A DNA stretch of 64,000 nucleotides from Shimwellia pseudoproteus (GCF_016415625.1 NZ_WBXP01000015.1:17415-81414); one strand, 5' to 3'; shown: positions 54,242 to 64,000, numbered from the stretch's first letter. The notes: generated by a model from the sequence alone, not told the origin. A program made the numbers and translations.

Positions 54242-54520
54242 ATGAGCCGTTATCAGCATAACAAGGGCCAGATTAATGACAGCGCCCTGCAGGCATTACT
54301 GCACGATCCATTATTTCGTCAGCGGGTGGAGAAAAATCGCAAAGGGAAAGGAAGTTACAGCCGGAAAGACAAATTTGCGAAGGGGAAAGGACTGGAGGCC
54401 AGTGGCAAGCAAGCGATGCGCTTATTTACCACTGGCCTTCTGGTATCTGGTGCGCTTAGCTGCGGTTGTTCTGCTCTTTCAGCAGGTCGCGAATTTCGCC
54501 CAGCAATGCTTCTTCTTTAG
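54242..54520 (+). CDS. arfA: ArfA, alternative ribosome-rescue factor A
   Basis: ArfA (92 codons as encoded) rescues ribosomes stalled on stop-less mRNA by recruiting RF2 when tmRNA is insufficient. The active N-terminal part is clear: [39 protein letters not shown]. The C-terminal part is hydrophobic and expendable. In E. coli, the mRNA is cut by RNase III in a coding-region hairpin, giving a truncated, active protein made from a stop-less message. A matching hairpin is at 54391-54444. The 3' end overlaps mscL by 65 bases on the opposite strand. Confidence 0.93.
   Translation: MSRYQHNKGQINDSALQALLHDPLFRQRVEKNRKGKGSYSRKDKFAKGKGLEASGKQAMRLFTTGLLVSGALSCGCSALSAGREFRPAMLLL
54391..54444 (+). promoter_or_regulatory. 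RNase III-type hairpin in the arfA coding region
   Basis: ACTGGAGGCCAGTGG (54391-54405) pairs with CCACTGGCCTTCTGGT (54429-54444) over about 14 positions with a 23-base loop. It ends the functional part of ArfA. In E. coli a comparable stem is the RNase III site and also acts as a terminator, which makes arfA mRNA stop-less. Confidence 0.75.
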
Positions 54521-54869
54521 TCGGCTCCGCCGGGGCTGCCGCCGGTTCTTCTTTCTTGCGATTCAGTTTATTGATCACCTTAATGGCCATGAAGATGGCG
54601 AAGGCGACAATGACAAAATCGAAGATATTCTGGATAAACACACCGTAATGCATTACCACTGCCGGGATATCACCTTCGGCCGGGCGCAAAGTCACGGCAA
54701 ATTGTTTGAAATCGATGCCGCCAATTAATAAGCCCAGCGGCGGCATGATAATATCAGCGACCAGTGAGGAGACAATTTTACCGAATGCTGCACCGATGAT
54801 GACACCGACAGCCAGATCGACGACGTTCCCCCGCATCGCGAATTCGCGAAATTCTTTTAACAGACTCAT
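54456..54869 (-). CDS. mscL: Large-conductance mechanosensitive channel
   Basis: MscL (137 residues) is the homopentameric inner-membrane emergency valve opened by membrane tension during hypo-osmotic shock. The N-terminal helix [20 protein letters not shown] leads into TM1 ([17 protein letters not shown]). A periplasmic loop, TM2 ([19 protein letters not shown]) and a charged cytoplasmic helix bundle follow. It is convergent with arfA, which overlaps its 3' end. Confidence 0.97.
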   Translation of the reverse strand: MSLLKEFREFAMRGNVVDLAVGVIIGAAFGKIVSSLVADIIMPPLGLLIGGIDFKQFAVTLRPAEGDIPAVVMHYGVFIQNIFDFVIVAFAIFMAIKVINKLNRKKEEPAAAPAEPTKEEALLGEIRDLLKEQNNRS

Positions 54870-54981
54870 TTTTATCTCCTTGCACTGCTGAATTTAATAA
54901 TTTTAACAAAGGATTGGCTATTTTCCATTGCATGTGAAAATAAGCCAGGTTTAGCTTTTTTTATTACGTATTACTTGTCAG

Positions 54982-54999
54982 AGGCGGCCGGAGCCGCCT
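54982..54999 (-). terminator. Hairpin after trkA
   Basis: AGGCGGC-CGGA-GCCGCCT is a perfect 7-bp stem just downstream of the trkA stop on the minus strand. No clean T-run follows, so it is a probable but weak terminator. Confidence 0.45.
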
Positions 55000-55004
55000 G
55001 GCTC

Positions 55005-56381
55005 TTACAAGAAGAAGGGGCTCGGCTGGAACAGACGTTCCACATCACTGATAAATTTCTTATCAGTCAGGAACATTATCACGTGATCACCCTGTTCGAT
55101 ACGCAGATTGTTATTGGCAATCATCACGTCGTTACCCCGCACTACCGCCCCGATGATCGTACCCGGCGGCAGTTTAATTTCGTTAATTTCCCGGCCCACC
55201 ACCCGGGAGGTGCTTTCATCGCCGTGCGCAACCGCTTCAATGGCTTCGGCCACTCCGCGGCGCAGTGACGATACACCGACAATATCGGCTTTACGCACAT
55301 GGCCAAGCAGGGCTGAAATGGTTGCCTGCTGCGGGGAGATGGCAATATCAATCACGCTGCCCTGAACCAGATCCACATAAGCCCGGCGCTGGATAAGCAC
55401 CATCACTTTCTTGGCCCCCATCCGTTTGGCCAGCATCGCAGACATAATATTGGCTTCGTCATCGTTGGTGACGGCAATAAATAAATCTACCTGTTCAATA
55501 TGCTCCTCCGCCAGCAGCTCCTGGTCGGACGCATCGCCGAAGAAGACAATAGTATCCTGGAGTTTTTCTGCCAGTTCGGCGGCGCGCTTCTGGTCGCGCT
55601 CGATCAATTTGACGCTGTAATCTTTTTCCAGCTTCTTCGCAAGGCCAGCACCGATGTTACCGCCACCCACCAGCATAATACGCTTGTAGGGTTTTTCCAG
55701 TCGTTGCAGCTCGCTCATCACTGCGCGAATGTGCTGGGAAGCGGCAATAAAGAAGACTTCATCACCGGCCTCCACAATGGTGGAGCCCTGGGGGCGAATA
55801 GGACGATCGTGGCGGAAAATCGCGGCAACGCGGGTATCTATATGCGGCATATGCTCGCGCAGCGTTGATAATGCATTCCCGACCAGCGGGCCGCCGTAAT
55901 ACGCATTCACCACCGCAAGGCTCACTTTACCTTCCGCAAAATTCACCACTTGCAGAGCACCCGGGTATTCAATTAACCGGTAAATATTATCGATAACCAG
56001 TTGTTCCGGCGCGATAAGGTGGTCAATGGGCACCGCTTCCGGCGTAAACAGTTTTTCCGCATCGCGGACATAATCCGGCGCGCGAATACGGGCGATACGG
56101 TTCGGGGTATTAAACAGGGTATAGGCGACCTGGCAGGCAATCATATTGGTTTCGTCAGAGCTGGTTACCGCCACCAGCATATCTGCATCATCGGCTCCTG
56201 CCTCGCGCAGTATTCTGGGGTGCGAGCCGTGGCCCTGAATAACCCGTAGATCGTATTTGTCCTGCAAGCCGCGTAACCGGTCACTATTGGTATCAACAAT
56301 AGTGATGTCGTTATTCTCACCGACCAGGTTTTCTGCCAGGGTTCCGCCCACCTGGCCGGCACCTAATATAATAATTTTCAT
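55005..56381 (-). CDS. trkA: TrkA, NAD-binding regulator of Trk potassium uptake
   Basis: TrkA (458 residues) is the peripheral cytoplasmic subunit that controls the TrkH/TrkG potassium channels. It has two tandem RCK_N-RCK_C modules. The first nucleotide fold is [19 protein letters not shown] at the N-terminus, and the second is [17 protein letters not shown] at about 234-250. Length matches E. coli. It lies downstream of rsmB on the minus strand after a 48-base gap, as the last gene of the def-fmt-rsmB-trkA series. Confidence 0.97.
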   Translation of the reverse strand: MKIIILGAGQVGGTLAENLVGENNDITIVDTNSDRLRGLQDKYDLRVIQGHGSHPRILREAGADDADMLVAVTSSDETNMIACQVAYTLFNTPNRIARIRAPDYVRDAEKLFTPEAVPIDHLIAPEQLVIDNIYRLIEYPGALQVVNFAEGKVSLAVVNAYYGGPLVGNALSTLREHMPHIDTRVAAIFRHDRPIRPQGSTIVEAGDEVFFIAASQHIRAVMSELQRLEKPYKRIMLVGGGNIGAGLAKKLEKDYSVKLIERDQKRAAELAEKLQDTIVFFGDASDQELLAEEHIEQVDLFIAVTNDDEANIMSAMLAKRMGAKKVMVLIQRRAYVDLVQGSVIDIAISPQQATISALLGHVRKADIVGVSSLRRGVAEAIEAVAHGDESTSRVVGREINEIKLPPGTIIGAVVRGNDVMIANNNLRIEQGDHVIMFLTDKKFISDVERLFQPSPFFL

Positions 56382-56429
56382 TGAATTCTAGACATCGCGA
56401 TTAATGAAACTTACCACCGCCTGGGCGGC

Positions 56430-57719
56430 TCAGCCTTTGATGAGCTTCGCGTAGAAGAAGCCATCACCTTCTTCCGCCGCCGGGAGATTTTGTCGCCCCG
56501 GTTGGGCCGGCGTGCCGGTATCTACTAGTGTAGCTTCCGGATGACGGGCAAGGAAAGCCGCGATCTGTTGGCTGTTTTCTTCCGGCAGGATCGAACAGGT
56601 AGCATATACCAGCGTACCGCCGCTTTTCAGATGCGGCCAGATAGCGTCAAGGATCTCACCTTGCAGCAGGGCCAGCTCGGCAATATCGGCATCGCGGCGC
56701 AGCCACTTGATGTCCGGGTGGCGGCGGATCACGCCAGTGGCAGAGCAGGGGGCATCCAGCAGGATCCGGTCAAAGATCTGCTCACCGCACCATTGATCAG
56801 GATAGCGGCCATCACCGCATTTTACGTCAGCCTGCATATTGAGGCGGGCCAGGTTTTCATATACCCGTTTCAGGCGCTGAGGATCGACATCGACCGCCAG
56901 TACCTTAGCCTGTGGTGCGGCTTCCAGAATATGGGTGGTTTTCCCGCCCGGTGCAGCACACAGATCGAGGATCGTGTCGCCATTTTGTGGATCAAGAAGA
57001 TCTACGCATCCCTGGGCTGAGGCATCCTGTACCGTGACCCAGCCTTGCTCAAAGCCCGGTAACTGGTGAACTGGCAGCGGGGATTCAAGGCGTACAGAGT
57101 CCGGATATGCGGGGTGCGGATAACCGATATGGCCCGCTTCACTGAGCAGTGCCAGCCATTGTTCCCGGGTATGATGCTGGCGGTTAACGCGCAGCCACAT
57201 CGGCGGGCGTTGATTATTGGCATCGACCACCGCTTCCCATTGCTCAGGATAAGCAGCGCGCAGGCGCTTTAGCAGCCAACCGGGATGCAGAAAACGGATC
57301 TCCTGGCTATCTGCTTCAGCCAGCAGCTCGTCTTGCTGGCGCTGGAACTGGCGCAGTACACCGTTAATCAGCCCTTTAAAGGCCGGGCGTTTAATGGCAA
57401 CAGCCCCTTCGACAGTTTCTGCCAGCGCAGCATGGGCGGGGATACGGGTATACAGCAACTGATAGATCCCGACCAGGATCAGGTAATGGACGGTGCGCTG
57501 CTTGCCGGTCATCTTGCGGGACATCAGCTGGCCAACCAGCCATTCAAGGCGTGGCAACGTACGCAGCACCCCAAAACACAGCTCCTGCAACAGGGCTTTA
57601 TCTTTATCGGACACTTTTTGCTGGAGCGGCGGCAATACCGCGCTGAGTGACTGACCCTTTTCAACGACCTGCTCAAGGGCCTGGGCAGCGAGGCTGCGAA
57701 GGTTTATGGTTTTTTTCAT
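56430..57719 (-). CDS. rsmB: 16S rRNA m5C967 methyltransferase
   Basis: RsmB (429 residues) methylates cytosine 967 of 16S rRNA. An N-terminal NusB-like RNA-binding domain (residues 1-140) is followed by a Rossmann SAM-dependent methyltransferase. It has [16 protein letters not shown], and the two cysteine motifs are DAPCSATG and [11 protein letters not shown] start at ATG 57719 (MKKTINLRS), which gives the exact E. coli length; a GTG two codons earlier is possible. A 69-base spacer with a hairpin separates it from fmt. Confidence 0.96.
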   Translation of the reverse strand: MKKTINLRSLAAQALEQVVEKGQSLSAVLPPLQQKVSDKDKALLQELCFGVLRTLPRLEWLVGQLMSRKMTGKQRTVHYLILVGIYQLLYTRIPAHAALAETVEGAVAIKRPAFKGLINGVLRQFQRQQDELLAEADSQEIRFLHPGWLLKRLRAAYPEQWEAVVDANNQRPPMWLRVNRQHHTREQWLALLSEAGHIGYPHPAYPDSVRLESPLPVHQLPGFEQGWVTVQDASAQGCVDLLDPQNGDTILDLCAAPGGKTTHILEAAPQAKVLAVDVDPQRLKRVYENLARLNMQADVKCGDGRYPDQWCGEQIFDRILLDAPCSATGVIRRHPDIKWLRRDADIAELALLQGEILDAIWPHLKSGGTLVYATCSILPEENSQQIAAFLARHPEATLVDTGTPAQPGRQNLPAAEEGDGFFYAKLIKG

Positions 57720-57755
57720 AGTCACGGTCGGGTGTGGACCTGTAATAAATAAAAT

Positions 57756-57772
57756 GCCCGGTTAAACCGGGC
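57756..57772 (-). terminator. Hairpin between fmt and rsmB
   Basis: GCCCGGTTAAACCGGGC is a near-perfect palindrome. On the minus strand it is followed by ATTTTATTTATT. This looks like a weak intrinsic terminator or attenuator inside the def-fmt-rsmB-trkA series. Confidence 0.5.
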
Positions 57773-57788
57773 GAAATAAGTGGGTGTT

Positions 57789-58736
57789 TCAGGCCAGATG
57801 ATTTCCGGGGCTGAACCAGTCTTTGCGAGAGTTTAACAGATCCCGGGCTGCCATTGGCTTCTTACCGGCGGGCTGCAGCATCTCGATATTCAGGATACCG
57901 TCCGCGGTGGCAATTTGAATGCCATCTTTCCCGGCCCCCAGAATCGTGCCGGGGGCTTGTGTGGTGCTGCCAGCAATGACTGACGCCTGCCAGACTTTAA
58001 CCGGCTGATCCTCAATGAGGAAATAGCTCACCGGCCAGGGGTTAAAGGCCCGGATGCAGCGTTCCAGCTGGGCTGCGCTGAGTGCCCAGTCGAGGCGGGC
58101 TTCTTCTTTGCTGAGTTTTTCGGCATACGTCACCTGTGCTTCATCCTGGACTTCTGGCCGGGCGGTACCGGCTGCCAGCTGTTCCAGGGTGCTCAGCAGC
58201 CCCTGAGGACCGAGCCCGGCTAATTTGTCGTACAGGCTGGCACTGGTGTCCTGCGCGGTAATCGGGCAGGCAAGTTTATACAGCATATCACCGGTATCCA
58301 GGCCGACGTCCATCTGCATGATGGTGACACCGGTTTCGCTATCCCCGGCCCACAGTGAACGTTGAATAGGGGCAGCGCCGCGCCAGCGGGGGAGCAGAGA
58401 GCCGTGAACGTTAATACAGCCGAGGCGTGGCATATCCAGTACCGCTTTCGGCAGGATCAGGCCATAGGCTACCACCACCATCAGGTCAGCATTCAGGCTG
58501 GAAACCAGCTGCTGATTCTCTTCCGGGCGCAGTGAAGCGGGCTGAAACACCGGCAGGCCTTTTTCTTCGGCCAGCACTTTGACCGGGCTGGGCATTAACT
58601 TTTTGCCACGGCCCGCAGGGCGGTCTGGTTGGGTAAACACGCCAACAACCTGGTGATGAGACGACAACAGCGCGTCAAGATGACGCGCTGCGAAATCCGG
58701 CGTACCGGCAAAAATAATACGTAATGGTTCGGACAC
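57789..58736 (-). CDS. fmt: Methionyl-tRNA formyltransferase
   Basis: Fmt (315 residues) formylates initiator Met-tRNA with 10-formyl-tetrahydrofolate. The catalytic region [17 protein letters not shown] carries the conserved His and Asn, with the Asp in the following [11 protein letters not shown]-terminal OB-like tRNA-binding domain follows residue 205. It is cotranscribed after def (21-base gap); the pair adds and later removes the formyl group. Confidence 0.98.
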   Translation of the reverse strand: MSEPLRIIFAGTPDFAARHLDALLSSHHQVVGVFTQPDRPAGRGKKLMPSPVKVLAEEKGLPVFQPASLRPEENQQLVSSLNADLMVVVAYGLILPKAVLDMPRLGCINVHGSLLPRWRGAAPIQRSLWAGDSETGVTIMQMDVGLDTGDMLYKLACPITAQDTSASLYDKLAGLGPQGLLSTLEQLAAGTARPEVQDEAQVTYAEKLSKEEARLDWALSAAQLERCIRAFNPWPVSYFLIEDQPVKVWQASVIAGSTTQAPGTILGAGKDGIQIATADGILNIEMLQPAGKKPMAARDLLNSRKDWFSPGNHLA

Positions 58737-58757
58737 GGTTATCCCTTTTGAGACTGA

Positions 58758-59270
58758 CTACGCCTCGCGCGCTTTCATACGATCCAGTTTTTCCACCTTC
58801 TGGCGGATACGCTGGCGTTTCAGCGGTGACAGATAATCCACAAACAGTTTACCCACCAGGTGATCCATCTCATGCTGGATACAGATCGCCAGCAGGCCAT
58901 CAGCGTCGAGTTCGAATGTGTTGCCGTCACGGTCGAGGGCGCGAATTTTCACTTTTTCTGCCCGGGGAACCAGCGCACGCTGTTCCGGTATAGAAAGGCA
59001 GCCTTCTTCAATTCCGGTCTCACCGCTTTTATCCAGCAATTCCGGGTTGATCAGCACCAATTGTTGATCGTGATGTTCTGAAACATCAATCACGATAATA
59101 CGCTGATGGATATCGACTTGCGTCGCCGCGAGGCCAATACCTTCTTCGTCGTACATCGTTTCGAACATATCATCGACGATACGCTGAATTTCTGCATTAA
59201 CTTCTTTGACCGGTTTAGCAATAGTGCGGAGTCGCTCGTCCGGGTAATGTAAAACGTTCAATACTGACAT
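58758..59270 (-). CDS. def: Peptide deformylase
   Basis: Def (170 residues) removes the formyl group from nascent proteins, using a metal (Fe2+) held by one Cys and two His. Motif I is [10 protein letters not shown], motif II is EEGCLSIPE (metal Cys), and motif III is QHEMDHL (metal His and catalytic Glu). It heads def-fmt-rsmB-trkA and is divergent from dprA across 128 bases. Confidence 0.98.
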   Translation of the reverse strand: MSVLNVLHYPDERLRTIAKPVKEVNAEIQRIVDDMFETMYDEEGIGLAATQVDIHQRIIVIDVSEHHDQQLVLINPELLDKSGETGIEEGCLSIPEQRALVPRAEKVKIRALDRDGNTFELDADGLLAICIQHEMDHLVGKLFVDYLSPLKRQRIRQKVEKLDRMKAREA

Positions 59271-59398
59271 AGTTATCCCGAGCTGTGTTCAGATGATGGA
59301 ATCTTTATTTACTCTATTCTAGACATTTCCAGGCTTGATTGACAGCATCTGTGACCAATCGCAAAGATTGCTTTTATAGCTTATGGCAAGGAGAAACC

Positions 59399-60523
59399 AT
59401 GAAGTTAACCGAGTTATGGTTACGCTTGCTGGCAGTTCAGTCGCTTAGTGGCGCTAAGATGTTGAAAGTGGTGACTAGCGTCAGCCAGCATGCGCAGCCA
59501 CTGGATAAAGCTATACAAAGTGTCGGGTTTTCTGCCGGGCAGAAGGCGCGTTTTTACGGCTACTCTTCTGAAGAGATCGATCGCACATTATGCTGGCTGG
59601 AACACCCGGAACACCATCTGATCTGTGCCGATCATCCACTGTATCCACGTCGTCTGCGCGCTATTGACTGGTTTCCCGGGGCAATTTTTGTGGTGGGCGA
59701 TCCGGCGCTGTTGTCATCGCTACAGATTGCGGTTGTCGGCAGTCGGCAAAAAAGCTGGTATGGGGAACGGTGGGGCGGCCTGTTCAGCGGCGCTCTGGCC
59801 GCCAGCGGTATTACCATTACCAGTGGTCTGGCGCTGGGTATTGATGGGGTGGCGCATCGCGGGGCCCTCGCGGCTGGCGGCAAAACCATTGCGGTGCTGG
59901 GGAATGGCTTACCCGGCTATTATCCCCGGCGGCATCAGCAACTGGCGGAGCAAATCTGTGCCGGGGGCGGGGCGATTGTCTCCGAGTTTCCGTTTGGGGC
60001 GCCCCCGGTTGCGGCTAATTTTCCGCGGCGTAATCGTATTATCAGCGGCCTCAGCCTTGGGGTTCTGGTGGTTGAAGCGGGTATCCGCAGTGGTTCCCTG
60101 GTGACAGCGCGCTGTGCCCTGGAGCAGGGGCGCGATGTTTTCGTGGTACCGGGCCCGCTGGGAGCACCCGGTAGTGAGGGCCCGCACTGGCTATTGAAAC
60201 AGGGCGCTATTCCGGTAACGGAACCTGCCGATATCTATCAACATTTACCAAATGAGCTACATCATTTGTCCCTTCCTGCGGAATTGGTTAATTATTCGCT
60301 AAATCCGCCTGCCTCTCCATTGCCATTTCCGAAGCTGTTGGCTAACGTAGGAGATGAGGTAACACCTGTTGACGTCGTCGCTGAACGTGCCGGCCAACCT
60401 GTGTCAGTCACAGTAGCGCAGCTACTTGAGCTGGAGTTAGCAGGGTGGATCGCAGCTGTACCCGGCGGCTATGTCCGATTAAGGAGGGCATGCCATGTTC
60501 GACGTACTAATCTATCTGTTTGA
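59399..60523 (+). CDS. dprA: DprA/Smf, DNA-processing protein
   Basis: A 374-residue DprA-family protein. In transformable bacteria DprA binds incoming single-stranded DNA and loads RecA. The Rossmann-like core shows [39 protein letters not shown] and [15 protein letters not shown]-terminal winged-helix follows ([15 protein letters not shown]). ATG 59399 has AAGGAG upstream and gives the E. coli length; the frame extends to 59339 without support. Its end overlaps smg by 29 bases. Confidence 0.95.
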   Translation: MKLTELWLRLLAVQSLSGAKMLKVVTSVSQHAQPLDKAIQSVGFSAGQKARFYGYSSEEIDRTLCWLEHPEHHLICADHPLYPRRLRAIDWFPGAIFVVGDPALLSSLQIAVVGSRQKSWYGERWGGLFSGALAASGITITSGLALGIDGVAHRGALAAGGKTIAVLGNGLPGYYPRRHQQLAEQICAGGGAIVSEFPFGAPPVAANFPRRNRIISGLSLGVLVVEAGIRSGSLVTARCALEQGRDVFVVPGPLGAPGSEGPHWLLKQGAIPVTEPADIYQHLPNELHHLSLPAELVNYSLNPPASPLPFPKLLANVGDEVTPVDVVAERAGQPVSVTVAQLLELELAGWIAAVPGGYVRLRRACHVRRTNLSV

Positions 60524-60968
60524 AACCTGGATCCAGAGCGAGACTGAAATGCGCGTAGACCAGGACAAGCTGACTCATGATCTGACCGATGCCGGATTCG
60601 AGCGGGAAGATATCTATAATGCGTTAATGTGGCTGGATAAACTTGCCGACTACCAGGAAGGGCTGGTGACGCCGATGCAACTGGCGGCCGATCCTCTCTC
60701 AATGCGGATTTTTACCCAGGAAGAGTGCCAGCGTCTGGATGCCAGCTGTCGCGGTTTCTTATTGTTCCTGGAACAAATCCAGGTGTTAAACCTCGATACC
60801 CGGGAAATGGTTATTGAGCGTATTCTGGCGCTGGATACTGACGAGTTTGAACTGGAAGACCTGAAATGGGTCGTTTTGATGGTGCTGTTCAATATTCCCG
60901 GTTGCGAGAATGCTTATCAACAAATGGAAGAATTACTCTTTGAGGCTAATGAAGGTATGCTGCACTGA
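60495..60968 (+). CDS. smg: Smg, conserved acidic protein
   Basis: A 157-residue protein of the Smg (DUF494) family, highly acidic and helical. It starts [12 protein letters not shown] and ends [12 protein letters not shown]. Function not established. Its start lies inside the 3' end of dprA in another frame, preceded by AAGGAGG, so translational coupling is likely. Confidence 0.94.
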   Translation: MFDVLIYLFETWIQSETEMRVDQDKLTHDLTDAGFEREDIYNALMWLDKLADYQEGLVTPMQLAADPLSMRIFTQEECQRLDASCRGFLLFLEQIQVLNLDTREMVIERILALDTDEFELEDLKWVVLMVLFNIPGCENAYQQMEELLFEANEGMLH

Positions 60969-60992
60969 TATATTGTTGCTGCCAGAGTTACT

Positions 60993-61547
60993 ATGAACAA
61001 AGAGTCCCTCTTTACTACACGCCGCCAGGAGCCCTGCCCACAGTGCGGGGCTGAACTGGCTTACCGCAGCGGTAAGCACGGCCCGTTTCTGGGGTGCTCC
61101 CGATATCCTGAATGCGATTATATTCGCCCGCTAAAATCCCAGGCTGATGGTCATATCATCAAAGTGCTGGACGGGCATACATGCCCGGAATGCAACGCAA
61201 CGCTGGTGTTGCGCCAGGGGCGGTTCGGCATGTTTATCGGTTGTAGCCGTTACCCTGAGTGCGACTATACTGGCGTGATCGACAAACCCGATGAAACGGC
61301 TATCCAGTGCCCTCAATGCCAGACCGGCCATTTGATTCAGCGCCGTTCCCGATATGGCAAAACGTTTCACTCCTGCGACCGTTACCCGGAATGCCAGTTT
61401 GCGATCAATTTTACCCCGGTAGCGGGGGAGTGCCCGGAATGTCACTACCCGCTACTAATTGAAAAGAAAACGGCCCAGGGCGTTAAGCGTTTTTGTGCCA
61501 GTAAACAATGTGGAAAGCCGGTAACAGCGGAACAAACCAGTGAATAA
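60993..61547 (+). CDS. yrdD: YrdD, topoisomerase I-like zinc-finger protein
   Basis: A 184-residue protein made of repeated C4 zinc-finger units like those at the C-terminus of DNA topoisomerase I. The pattern CPQCGAEL ... [10 protein letters not shown] recurs (CPECNATL ... [17 protein letters not shown] ... CDRYPECQF), plus a final partial unit with CPECHYPL. Probably binds single-stranded DNA or nucleic acid. The stop lies within the tsaC start region (8-base overlap). Confidence 0.93.
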   Translation: MNKESLFTTRRQEPCPQCGAELAYRSGKHGPFLGCSRYPECDYIRPLKSQADGHIIKVLDGHTCPECNATLVLRQGRFGMFIGCSRYPECDYTGVIDKPDETAIQCPQCQTGHLIQRRSRYGKTFHSCDRYPECQFAINFTPVAGECPECHYPLLIEKKTAQGVKRFCASKQCGKPVTAEQTSE

Positions 61548-62112
61548 TAACCTGCCTGAAGCGCGACTGTCCGAGATAGTCAGCGTACTGAATAATAAAG
61601 ACGTCATCGCATATCCTACCGAAGCTGTATTTGGTGTTGGCTGTGATCCTGATAGTGAACTGGCGGTCATGCGACTGCTGGCGCTTAAACAGCGTCCGGT
61701 AGAAAAAGGCCTGATCCTTATCGCGGCCAGTTTCGAGCAGCTAAAACCTTATATTGATGACAGCATGCTGACAGAAGCGCAGCGTGCCGCCATTTTTGAC
61801 TGCTGGCCTGGCCCGGTGACCTTTGTGTTTCCGGCGCGGCCAGATACCCCGCGATGGCTAACGGGGCAATTTGATTCACTGGCGGTAAGGGTCACTAACC
61901 ATCCCCTGGTCATTGCATTATGCCAGGCGTTTGGTAAACCCCTGGTGTCGACCAGCGCTAACTTAACGGGCCAGCCGCCATGCCGTACGACCGCGGAAGT
62001 GTATGCCCAGTTCGGTGGTGACTTCCCGGTACTTGATGGTGCAACCGGTGGGCGGCAGAACCCTTCTGAAATTCGGGATGCGCTCACCGGTGAGCAGTTC
62101 CGTCAGGGTTAA
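61540..62112 (+). CDS. tsaC: Threonylcarbamoyl-AMP synthase (YrdC/Sua5 family)
   Basis: TsaC (190 residues) makes threonylcarbamoyl-AMP from threonine, bicarbonate and ATP for the t6A37 modification of ANN-decoding tRNAs. The signature [13 protein letters not shown] is near residue 20, [12 protein letters not shown] follows, and [11 protein letters not shown] is at about 145. The start is GTG at 61540, giving [10 protein letters not shown] like E. coli TsaC, and it overlaps the yrdD stop by 8 bases. Length is exact. Confidence 0.96.
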   Translation: MNNNLPEARLSEIVSVLNNKDVIAYPTEAVFGVGCDPDSELAVMRLLALKQRPVEKGLILIAASFEQLKPYIDDSMLTEAQRAAIFDCWPGPVTFVFPARPDTPRWLTGQFDSLAVRVTNHPLVIALCQAFGKPLVSTSANLTGQPPCRTTAEVYAQFGGDFPVLDGATGGRQNPSEIRDALTGEQFRQG

Positions 62113-62129
62113 TAAGCGGGGATAAGCAG

Positions 62130-62948
62130 ATGGAAAAATACGCGGTCTTTGGTAATCCTATTGCCCACAGTAAATCGCCCCGGATCCACCAGATGTTCGC
62201 CGAGCAACTGAAGATTGATCATTCGTATGGTCGTGTACTGGCACCGGTAGATCAGTTTGTTAGCACGCTGGAACAGTTTTTTGCTGCTGGCGGGCAGGGG
62301 GCGAATGTCACGGTGCCTTTTAAAGAGCAGGCCTTTGACCGGGCGGATACCCTGACAGAGCGTGCCAGAGCAGCTGGTGCGGTCAACACCCTTAAGCGCC
62401 TGGAAGACGGCACGTTACTTGGGGATAATACCGACGGTATTGGATTACTCAGTGATCTGGAGTCCCGGGGATTAATTAAACCGGGCTATCGGGTATTGCT
62501 GGTGGGAGCTGGTGGTGCCGCGCGTGGCGTTGTGTTACCGCTGGTATCTGCCGGTTGTGACATTACTATCACCAATCGTACTTTCCCCCGGGCTGCGGCG
62601 CTGGCACAGGCCTTTGCTACCACGGGGCAGGTAAATGCTGCTGCGCTGGATGATCTGGCGGGATTAGCGTTTGATTTGATCATCAATGCAACATCCAGTG
62701 GTATTGCCGGTGATATCCCGGCGATCCCCGCCTCGCTGATAGCCCCGGATGTCCGCTGCTATGACATGTTCTACCAGCAAGGTCTCACCCCATTTCTGCG
62801 CTGGTGTCGTGAACAGGGGGCGCAGTACTATGCCGATGGGTTGGGCATGCTGGTGGGCCAGGCCGCACATGCAGTATTACTGTGGCACGGCGTGATGCCG
62901 GAAATTGCCCCGGTCGTAGCGCGTTTGCAGCATGAGTTAACCGCATGA
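62130..62948 (+). CDS. aroE: Shikimate dehydrogenase (NADP)
   Basis: AroE (272 residues) reduces 3-dehydroshikimate to shikimate. The substrate-binding N-terminus has [17 protein letters not shown]. The catalytic Lys is in [10 protein letters not shown]. The NADP-binding loop is [13 protein letters not shown] with the NRT basic patch downstream. It is the third shikimate-pathway gene in this window, after aroK and aroB. Its stop overlaps the yrdB ATG by four bases. Confidence 0.98.
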   Translation: MEKYAVFGNPIAHSKSPRIHQMFAEQLKIDHSYGRVLAPVDQFVSTLEQFFAAGGQGANVTVPFKEQAFDRADTLTERARAAGAVNTLKRLEDGTLLGDNTDGIGLLSDLESRGLIKPGYRVLLVGAGGAARGVVLPLVSAGCDITITNRTFPRAAALAQAFATTGQVNAAALDDLAGLAFDLIINATSSGIAGDIPAIPASLIAPDVRCYDMFYQQGLTPFLRWCREQGAQYYADGLGMLVGQAAHAVLLWHGVMPEIAPVVARLQHELTA

Positions 62949-63202
62949 ATCAGGCCATTTTATTTCCGGATCACGAAAGCTGGGATGCGGATCGCCAGGC
63001 GCTCTGTTTCCCGGTACAGGTTAATGGGATGCCACTGACCTGTGCGGTCAGTGGTGCTGTACTCACTCGCCGCTTCGGGGAGGGGACGCCCATATTCTGG
63101 CTGGCGCAATTCCGGGCCAGTCGCTGGGATCTGGAGGACGAAGCGGAAGCGCTGATTGCCGATGATGCTTTTGACGATCAGGGCTGGCTCTGGCTCCCCT
63201 GA
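62945..63202 (+). CDS. yrdB: YrdB, small DUF1488-family protein
   Basis: An 85-residue protein of the DUF1488 family; function unknown. Features: [22 protein letters not shown] and the acidic C-terminus [20 protein letters not shown]. The start is coupled to aroE (ATGA). Its last 25 bases overlap the end of yrdA on the opposite strand. Confidence 0.92.
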   Translation: MNQAILFPDHESWDADRQALCFPVQVNGMPLTCAVSGAVLTRRFGEGTPIFWLAQFRASRWDLEDEAEALIADDAFDDQGWLWLP

Positions 63203-63732
63203 TCCAGGTAGTCATCTTTCCAGCGCACATAGTTGTTGGCGGAATACTTAAGTCCTTCCCGTTCACTTTCTTTAAGTGGACGAATCTGTTTTACCGGGCT
63301 GCCTAAATAGAGGTAGCCACTTTCCAGGCGCTTATGCTGGGGAACCAGGCTACCGGCGCCAATCATCACGTCATCTTCAATGATAGCGCCATCCAGTAGG
63401 ATCGATCCCATACCGACCAGTACACGATTACCAATGGTGCAGCCGTGTAACATCACTTTATGGCCAACGGTAACATCTTCGCCGATCAGCAGCGGGTTTC
63501 CCTGTGGGTTGCTGGTGGACTTGTGAGTCACATGCAGCACACTGCCGTCCTGAATATTGGTACGGGCACCCACCGCCACATAATTGACGTCCCCACGGAT
63601 CACCACCAGGGGCCAGATGCTGACATCATCCGCCAGGCGGACATCACCAATAATCACACTGGAAGGATCGATCATCACCTGCTGCCCGACGGCGGGGAAA
63701 AGATCTTTATAAGGGCGCAATACATCAGCCAT
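63178..63732 (-). CDS. yrdA: YrdA, gamma-carbonic-anhydrase-like hexapeptide protein
   Basis: A 184-residue left-handed beta-helix protein of the gamma-carbonic anhydrase/PaaY group. Hexapeptide repeats run through VIIGDVRLADDVSIWPLVVI and on to the HGCTIGN turn. Metal-type His residues are in SVLHVTHKS, GHKVMLHG. Its activity in E. coli is not established. It is convergent with yrdB, overlapping it, and divergent from the rRNA operon downstream. Confidence 0.94.
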   Translation of the reverse strand: MADVLRPYKDLFPAVGQQVMIDPSSVIIGDVRLADDVSIWPLVVIRGDVNYVAVGARTNIQDGSVLHVTHKSTSNPQGNPLLIGEDVTVGHKVMLHGCTIGNRVLVGMGSILLDGAIIEDDVMIGAGSLVPQHKRLESGYLYLGSPVKQIRPLKESEREGLKYSANNYVRWKDDYLDQGSQSQP

Positions 63733-63860
63733 GGTTTACCTCTGGGAAAAGTAGAAAGACAGACTTTGGTCGTTTTTTTAACCATCTGCAAGCGGGAAAA
63801 GGGGCATATAGGGGGTGAACAGTACAGGATTGCGGCGTAATGCGTAAAAACTAAGCGAAC

Positions 63861-63918
63861 GAAAGAAAAGATCTAAAAAACACTTGTGCAATAAAACGGG
63901 ATCCCTATAATGCGCCTC
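63861..63918 (+). promoter_or_regulatory. rRNA operon promoter P1 with UP element
   Basis: TTGTGC (63884-63889), 16 bases, then consensus TATAAT (63906-63911), followed by the GC-rich GCGCCTCC discriminator. An A/T-rich UP element (63861-63883) lies upstream. This is the architecture of an enterobacterial rrn P1, under growth-rate, ppGpp/DksA and Fis control. Start near 63918-63920. Transcription heads out of the window to the right. Confidence 0.93.
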
Positions 63919-63919
63919 C

Positions 63920-64000
63920 ATCGACACGGCGCTTGTGACAGACGTCACGGCAAACAGCGGTGAAGATTGAAGAGAAAATCCTGAATTAAGGGTTGACTCT
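63920..64000 (+). promoter_or_regulatory. rRNA leader start and -35 of P2
   Basis: The P1-P2 interval contains CACGGCGCTTGTGACAGACG and similar leader sequence. The window ends with GGTTGACTCT, whose TTGACT (63994-63999) is the -35 of a second rrn promoter. The P2 -10, boxA and 16S rRNA are beyond the edge and are inferred only. Confidence 0.75.

Noticed and set aside
63920..64000. 16S rRNA gene
   Set aside because: Only the promoter and leader are inside the window. No 16S sequence is present, so no rRNA feature is listed.

Overview
This window is ordinary, highly conserved chromosome from a gammaproteobacterium of the Enterobacteriaceae. Almost every protein is recognisable as a close relative of its Escherichia coli K-12 counterpart. 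Gene order follows the E. coli hofQ-aroKB-dam-trpS ... crp ... str-S10-spc-alpha ... aroE-rrn segment. It is not E. coli itself: sequences diverge throughout, nirC and the frl/yhfS-Z block are absent between nirD, cysG and trpS, no gsp/chitinase block lies between bfr and rpsJ, and a cytosine deaminase gene sits between nirB and tsgA. I do not commit to a genus. All comparisons with E. coli are from memory of the protein families, not from a search.

Layout. (1) 1-8400: end of the hof DNA-uptake genes, then aroK-aroB-damX-dam-rpe-gph-trpS on the plus strand, closed by a bidirectional terminator. (2) 8414-15538: siroheme and nitrite reduction (nirB-nirD-cysG, minus strand) with an FNR/NarL-type promoter, a divergent codA, and the transporter tsgA. 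(3) 15872-19265: ppiA, the yhfG-fic pair, pabA and argD. (4) 19267-29817: yhfK, crp, yhfA, prkB-yheU-yheT, yheS and the kefGB-yheV potassium-efflux cluster. (5) 29912-33870: slyD, slyX, fkpA, yheO and tusDCB. (6) 33890-53334: the translation superlocus. It holds str (rpsL-rpsG-fusA-tufA), bfd-bfr, S10 (11 genes), spc (12 genes including secY and the short rpmJ) and alpha (rpsM-rpsK-rpsD-rpoA-rplQ). Its promoters, leader RNAs and terminators can be read directly. (7) 53397-63732: yhdN-zntR, arfA facing mscL, trkA, def-fmt-rsmB, then dprA-smg-yrdD-tsaC-aroE-yrdB facing yrdA. The window ends inside the promoter region of an rRNA operon: P1 is complete and the -35 element of P2 is the last thing visible.

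How the parts work together. Most of the window is the translation machinery plus its quality control: ribosomal proteins, EF-G, EF-Tu, TrpS, Fmt, Def, RsmB, TsaC, TusBCD and ArfA. It is flanked by aromatic amino acid and folate steps (aroK, aroB, aroE, pabA), nitrite detoxification and global regulation (crp). Regulatory sites visible by eye include an exact FNR box and a NarL 7-2-7 palindrome at nirB, a CpxR box and a CRP-like site at ppiA, paired ARG boxes at argD, a Fur-like box inside the bfd promoter spacer and a sigma-E-type promoter at fkpA.

I did not find a convincing previously undescribed system. The best candidates for a second look are the codA/nirC rearrangement, a multi-branched RNA fold upstream of aroK, the Fic/YhfG pair with an altered Fic motif, and a small tandem duplication at the tusC-tusB junction.
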